Origin: Deltaproteobacteria bacterium
GTDB lineage: Bacteria > Myxococcota > B64-G9
Length of the DNA: 35,126 nt
Assembly: GCA_030622135.1 (NCBI GenBank)
Contig: JAUXGL010000022.1
Coordinates: 1-35,126, forward strand
Direction of reading: 5' to 3'
The first letter of the stretch is position 1. Every line of letters begins with the position of its first letter. Below, in pieces: positions 32,048 to 35,126 of the stretch. The notes beneath the pieces are model-generated. The model did no database searches and was not told the DNA's origin. It worked only from the letters and a program-made list of their open reading frames with translations. The position numbers were made by a program, and so were the translations under genes.

Positions 32048-34504
32048 ATGTTCCTCGACGAAACCACAGCAATACTATTAGGATGGCACGAGGTTCTAGA
32101 ACTGCTTTCCCGGCAAGCCGTCACGCCTCAGGGGCGGGCGTTCTGCCGAAGCGTTAACCCGTCCACGCAACTGGAAGAAATCCATCGGGCCCAGGAGCGC
32201 TGCCGGCAACTCGCCTTACTGCTCGACCAGGGGATCTCCCCGCCCATCGAATCCATCGACAAGGTGGCCGACGAGCTCGCCCGAGCAAAAAAACAGGGGG
32301 TGCTGACTCCCGAGGAGGTGCAAAGCATCGGCCGGGCCATGTTGGTGTCTTCCCGGGTTCGCCATTTCCTCCTCAACCAGGACCACCGAACCGCACCAAA
32401 GGGCACACCAAACGGTGGCGGTGCATTGACCGATCTGGCCCGCGACACCCATGACCTCTCGTCCGCCGGTCGGGACTTCGTCGACGCCTTCGATGAAACC
32501 GGGGAACTGCGGGACACCGCCAGCCCCGACCTGGGGCCCCTGCGGCGGGAGGCCCGCGCCCTGGCCGACAAGATCCGCACCCGGCTGGAGCGCATGATGC
32601 GCTCCTCCAAGGTGGCCGCCTGCCTGCACGAACCCTACATCACCCAGCGGGGCAACCGATATGTTCTGCCCGTGCGCGCCGACGCCCACGATCCGCTGCC
32701 GGGGATCGTCCACGACACACCCCAGAGCGGAGCCACCCTCTTCATCGAACCGGCGGACCTGGTGGAGAACGGGAACCGGCTGAAGATCGCCCAGGCGGCC
32801 GCGGCCAAGGAGGAGCGGCGGATCCTTTCTGAATACACCCAGGAGATCGCAGAGCAAGCCGACCGGCTGGAGGACAACCTGACCGCATTGGCGAAGTTCG
32901 ACTTCGTGCTGGCCTCCGTGCGGCTGGGAAGGAAGCTGCGGGCCCGACTGATCGAGGTGGGTGGCGACGGCTTCCACCTGCTCCAGGCCCGGCATCCCCT
33001 GATGTGCCTGAAATCCGAGGAGGTAGTGCCCAACGACATCCGGCTGGCCGACCGACAGCATTGCCTGGTGGTCACCGGACCCAACGCCGGCGGGAAAACA
33101 GTGGCCCTAAAAACGGTGGGGCTGATCGCCATCATGGCCCACGCGGGGCTTTTCGTGCCCGCCCAGGAGGGATCGAGAATCGGGCTGTTTTCAAACCTGC
33201 ACGCCGTCATCGGAGACGCCCAGGACATCAACCGCGGGCTTTCCACGTTCTCGGCCCACGTCGAACGGATCGGTAAAATCCTCCGGCACGCGCGCCGGTC
33301 CACGCTGGTGCTGCTCGACGAGTTGACCGCCGACACCGATCCCGGCCACGGAGCCGCCCTAGCCCGATCCATCCTCGAAAGCTTGGCGGAGAACGGCGTA
33401 ACCACCATGGTCACCACCCACCTGGAGGAGCTCAAACACCTGGCCTACCAGGACGAACAATTCGCCAATACCAGCGTGGGATTCGATCTGGAAACCCTCA
33501 AGCCCACCTATATTCTCCACCCCGACGTACCGGGCCGGAGTCTTACCCTGGACATCGCGCGCAATCTAGGAATCGACCGGAAGGTCATCGCCCGGGCCAA
33601 ACGGTACCTGGACGGCAGCGAGCGTCAGATCGACAGCCTGCTGGAAAGCCTGGAGGAAGAACGGCAGCACATGGTCGAACTGCGCGCACAGTTCGAGCGG
33701 CGCTCCCGGGAGATGGAAACTCAGGCTCAAAAACATGCCCGAGCCTTCGCGGAGCTGAGCGACAGCAAGAAAGAGCTGCTGGACCTGGAACGCAGCGCCG
33801 TTTTCGAAGAGATCAAGAAAATGCGCCAGGAGGTGGCTGGGATCATCGAGAACCTCAAAGGGAATCCCTCGATGAAGGCGGCCGTGGAAGCCAGCCAACG
33901 CCTGAAGGGACTGCAATGCCGGCTGGAAGAACAGAAGAAAACCCACCCGCAAAACGTAGACGAGCAGCGCGGAAAAGCGGTCAAGCCCCAGGATTTGCGG
34001 GAGGGAGATCGCGTCCTGGTGACCATCCTGGGCCAGGAGGGAGAGATCACGTCGGTGGATCGGCACTCGGGGATGGTCAGCGTGAACCTGGGCGCCTTGC
34101 GAACGCGGGTGGCGGTGGAGCAGGTTCGCCGGCTTGACGCGCCCGGAGGCGCGAAGAAGCGCCGGCGGAAAAAGGGGCCCTACCGCACGCCATCCGCCGC
34201 CGTGCCCACGGCGCGGTCTGCCGCCCTCGAAGTGTTGAGGGAACCCGCCGAGGTGCGCACCTCGGCCAACACCCTGGACCTCAGGGGATTACGCGTGGAC
34301 GAGGCGCTCGACGAGGTGGACAAGTTTTTGGACCAGGTGTTCGGCTCAAGCGAGGCGGCCGCTTTTTTGATTCACGGTCACGGCACCGGGGCTCTGAAAG
34401 CCGCGGTGCGCGATTACCTGAAGAAATCCCCCTACCCCCAACATTTCCGCACGGGCACGCCCGAAGAGGGCGGCGATGGGATCACCGTTGTAAGACTAAA
34501 ATAA
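32048..34504 (+). CDS. mutS2: MutS2 family ATPase/endonuclease
   Basis: The 818-residue product has the MutS core without the mismatch-reading domains. It has Walker A GPNAGGKT at 344-351, the STFSAHVERI segment, and Walker B LVLLDELTADTDP with Asp424-Glu425. A long coiled coil lies at about 530-640, with the KOW-like DLREGDRVLVTILGQEGEI at about 655-675. A C-terminal Smr domain (about 741-818) has LDLRG and HGHGTGALKAAV, the usual nuclease motifs. MutS2 is known to suppress recombination or rescue collided ribosomes, depending on species. The family sequence after Walker B is usually DELGAGTDP; here Thr-Ala-Asp replaces Gly-Ala-Gly. ATG 32048 is 14 bases after the previous stop, with only CCGGGG ahead; TTG 32024 overlaps the previous gene. 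Confidence 0.94.
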   Translation: MFLDETTAILLGWHEVLELLSRQAVTPQGRAFCRSVNPSTQLEEIHRAQERCRQLALLLDQGISPPIESIDKVADELARAKKQGVLTPEEVQSIGRAMLVSSRVRHFLLNQDHRTAPKGTPNGGGALTDLARDTHDLSSAGRDFVDAFDETGELRDTASPDLGPLRREARALADKIRTRLERMMRSSKVAACLHEPYITQRGNRYVLPVRADAHDPLPGIVHDTPQSGATLFIEPADLVENGNRLKIAQAAAAKEERRILSEYTQEIAEQADRLEDNLTALAKFDFVLASVRLGRKLRARLIEVGGDGFHLLQARHPLMCLKSEEVVPNDIRLADRQHCLVVTGPNAGGKTVALKTVGLIAIMAHAGLFVPAQEGSRIGLFSNLHAVIGDAQDINRGLSTFSAHVERIGKILRHARRSTLVLLDELTADTDPGHGAALARSILESLAENGVTTMVTTHLEELKHLAYQDEQFANTSVGFDLETLKPTYILHPDVPGRSLTLDIARNLGIDRKVIARAKRYLDGSERQIDSLLESLEEERQHMVELRAQFERRSREMETQAQKHARAFAELSDSKKELLDLERSAVFEEIKKMRQEVAGIIENLKGNPSMKAAVEASQRLKGLQCRLEEQKKTHPQNVDEQRGKAVKPQDLREGDRVLVTILGQEGEITSVDRHSGMVSVNLGALRTRVAVEQVRRLDAPGGAKKRRRKKGPYRTPSAAVPTARSAALEVLREPAEVRTSANTLDLRGLRVDEALDEVDKFLDQVFGSSEAAAFLIHGHGTGALKAAVRDYLKKSPYPQHFRTGTPEEGGDGITVVRLK

Positions 34505-34515
34505 TACAGTAACGG

Positions 34516-34725
34516 TCACTCGGCCTTCACGATGCACTCGGGAACCGGACACTCCTCGCGGCACTGGGGACCGCCCTCGTCCTCGCACTCGGTGCACTTG
34601 CTCTCGTCGACGATGTAGACTACGTCGCCACCGTCGTCGGTCTCCTCGGAGATGCACTCGCGGGGACAGACCATCACGCAGGCGCCGCACTTGAGACACT
34701 CATCCAATATGATTTTCATGGCCAT
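34516..34725 (-). CDS. Dicluster 4Fe-4S ferredoxin
   Basis: The 69-residue protein carries two cysteine sets. The first is C-x2-C-x2-C-x3-C-P (CLKCGACVMVCP). The second is C-x2-C-x7-C-x3-C-P (CTECEDEGGPQCREECP), with the longer loop found in the Allochromatium/YfhL type of ferredoxin. It is a small soluble electron carrier, and no redox partner gene is adjacent. ATG 34725 lies ten bases after GGAGG; the second ATG, two codons later, is an alternative. A near-consensus promoter with a hairpin-bearing leader is upstream. The gene converges on mutS2 with an eleven-base gap. Confidence 0.93.
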   Translation of the reverse strand: MAMKIILDECLKCGACVMVCPRECISEETDDGGDVVYIVDESKCTECEDEGGPQCREECPVPECIVKAE

Positions 34726-34760
34726 GTCGTTTTTTCCTCCAGGTGATTGGTTACCTAACC

Positions 34761-34778
34761 TCCGGCGCACCCGCCGGA
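34761..34778 (-). promoter_or_regulatory. Hairpin in the ferredoxin 5' leader
   Basis: TCCGGCG-4-CGCCGGA is a perfect seven-base-pair stem in the predicted leader, between the promoter and the ribosome site. It could stabilise the mRNA or serve as a protein-binding element. Confidence 0.4.
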
Positions 34779-34791
34779 ACAAACTGCCGAA

Positions 34792-34820
34792 TGTATAAAA
34801 CCGGTTGTTTCGGCTGTCAA
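34792..34820 (-). promoter_or_regulatory. Strong sigma70-type promoter of the ferredoxin gene
   Basis: The minus strand has TTGACA (34820-34815), a 17-base spacer, and TATACA (34797-34792). Transcription would start near 34785, giving a leader of about 60 bases. Confidence 0.7.
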
Positions 34821-35126
34821 CATAAATCTGAGCCCTTGCCGGGGCAACACGTACTCGTTTTAAATCAATGAGTTACACACGACGGCTCGTGGTTTCGCTC
34901 AGCCAATTTGGTTGAAGCCGACACCGGGACACATGGGAAGTCGATATACTACTGACCCCGAATTGTCATGGGGTCATTTTTGTTATAAAACTGCGCTTGT
35001 TTTAGGACTAGTATAGTGGCACCGCGTATATTGAGTTACCCTGGGCAGCGCTTTTTGCAGTACCCGTTTTCTGGGTGAAGTCAATATGTTATGTTGAAAT
35101 GTAGGGGCACCAATGGGAGATTGGGG
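34821..35126. other. Noncoding right end of the window
   Basis: No gene is visible upstream of the ferredoxin promoter. The stretch holds an inverted pair TGACCCC...GGGGTCA (34953-34976) and copy 2 of the 49-bp repeat. The AT-rich sequence after 35040 may be the beginning of an insertion element that continues outside the window, but nothing coding can be read. Confidence 0.4.
34963..35011 (-). repeat. 49-bp dispersed repeat, copy 2
   Basis: This is the inverted copy of 6126-6174 with one substitution in 49 bases. Sequence similarity ends sharply at both edges. It overlaps a TGACCCC/GGGGTCA inverted pair. Confidence 0.8.

Noticed and set aside
34840-34925. Possible tRNA-like or attachment-site sequence
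   Set aside because: No cloverleaf could be folded by eye and no integrase is near; the stretch is too short to support an att call.

Overview
The window reads as chromosomal DNA of a GC-rich Gram-negative bacterium. Signal peptidase II lipoproteins, a TonB-dependent receptor and ExbD-type domains show an outer membrane. Three families point to the myxobacterial/deltaproteobacterial sphere: an AglZ/FrzS-type pseudo-receiver coiled-coil protein, a MopE-type Asp/Cys repeat protein, and a DUF2341 lipoprotein with EB-module-like cysteine repeats. That placement is inference; no rRNA or tRNA is present to confirm it.

Layout. (1) 1-5200 is a minus-strand block of ordinary genes: the 5'-truncated-by-window AglZ/FrzS-like regulator, an ECF sigma factor with its zinc anti-sigma factor, and a PhnP-like metallo-hydrolase followed by alanine dehydrogenase. 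(2) 5200-16500 is an accessory region with many short repeats, an ORF6N DNA-binding gene with two matched palindromes, a base-composition-chimeric DUF2341/BNR lipoprotein, a MITE-like element, a nitroreductase and a divergent 578-residue protein, transposase remnants, an AT-richer two-gene membrane module with tandem ExbD-like domains, and a DUF4143 ATPase. A 59-bp direct repeat (11717-11775 and 16453-16511) brackets the ExbD module and the ATPase. (3) 16510-34725 is a compact mostly housekeeping block: stomatin/NfeD protease pair, family 4 uracil-DNA glycosylase, zinc-dependent phospholipase C-like protein, coaBC with a small secreted protein, a RING-type membrane protein with a TPR-zincin partner, a TonB receptor, a ClpA-like unfoldase, a TPR protein, the MopE-like lipoprotein, MutS2 and a dicluster ferredoxin. 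(4) 34726-35126 holds the ferredoxin promoter and an inverted copy of a 49-bp repeat also found at 6126.

The genes form short operons: sigma/anti-sigma, phnP-like/ald, ExbB-like/ExbD-like, NfeD/stomatin, small secreted protein/coaBC, and RING protein/TPR-zincin. Several convergent genes share their stop codon bases. Some genes show a promoter -10 box a few bases before the start codon and no Shine-Dalgarno sequence, which suggests leaderless mRNAs.

The most unusual items are the tandem ExbD-like membrane module, the compensating palindromes of the ORF6N locus, the RING/TPR-zincin pair, and the lipoprotein with a propeller inserted into a DUF2341 architecture.
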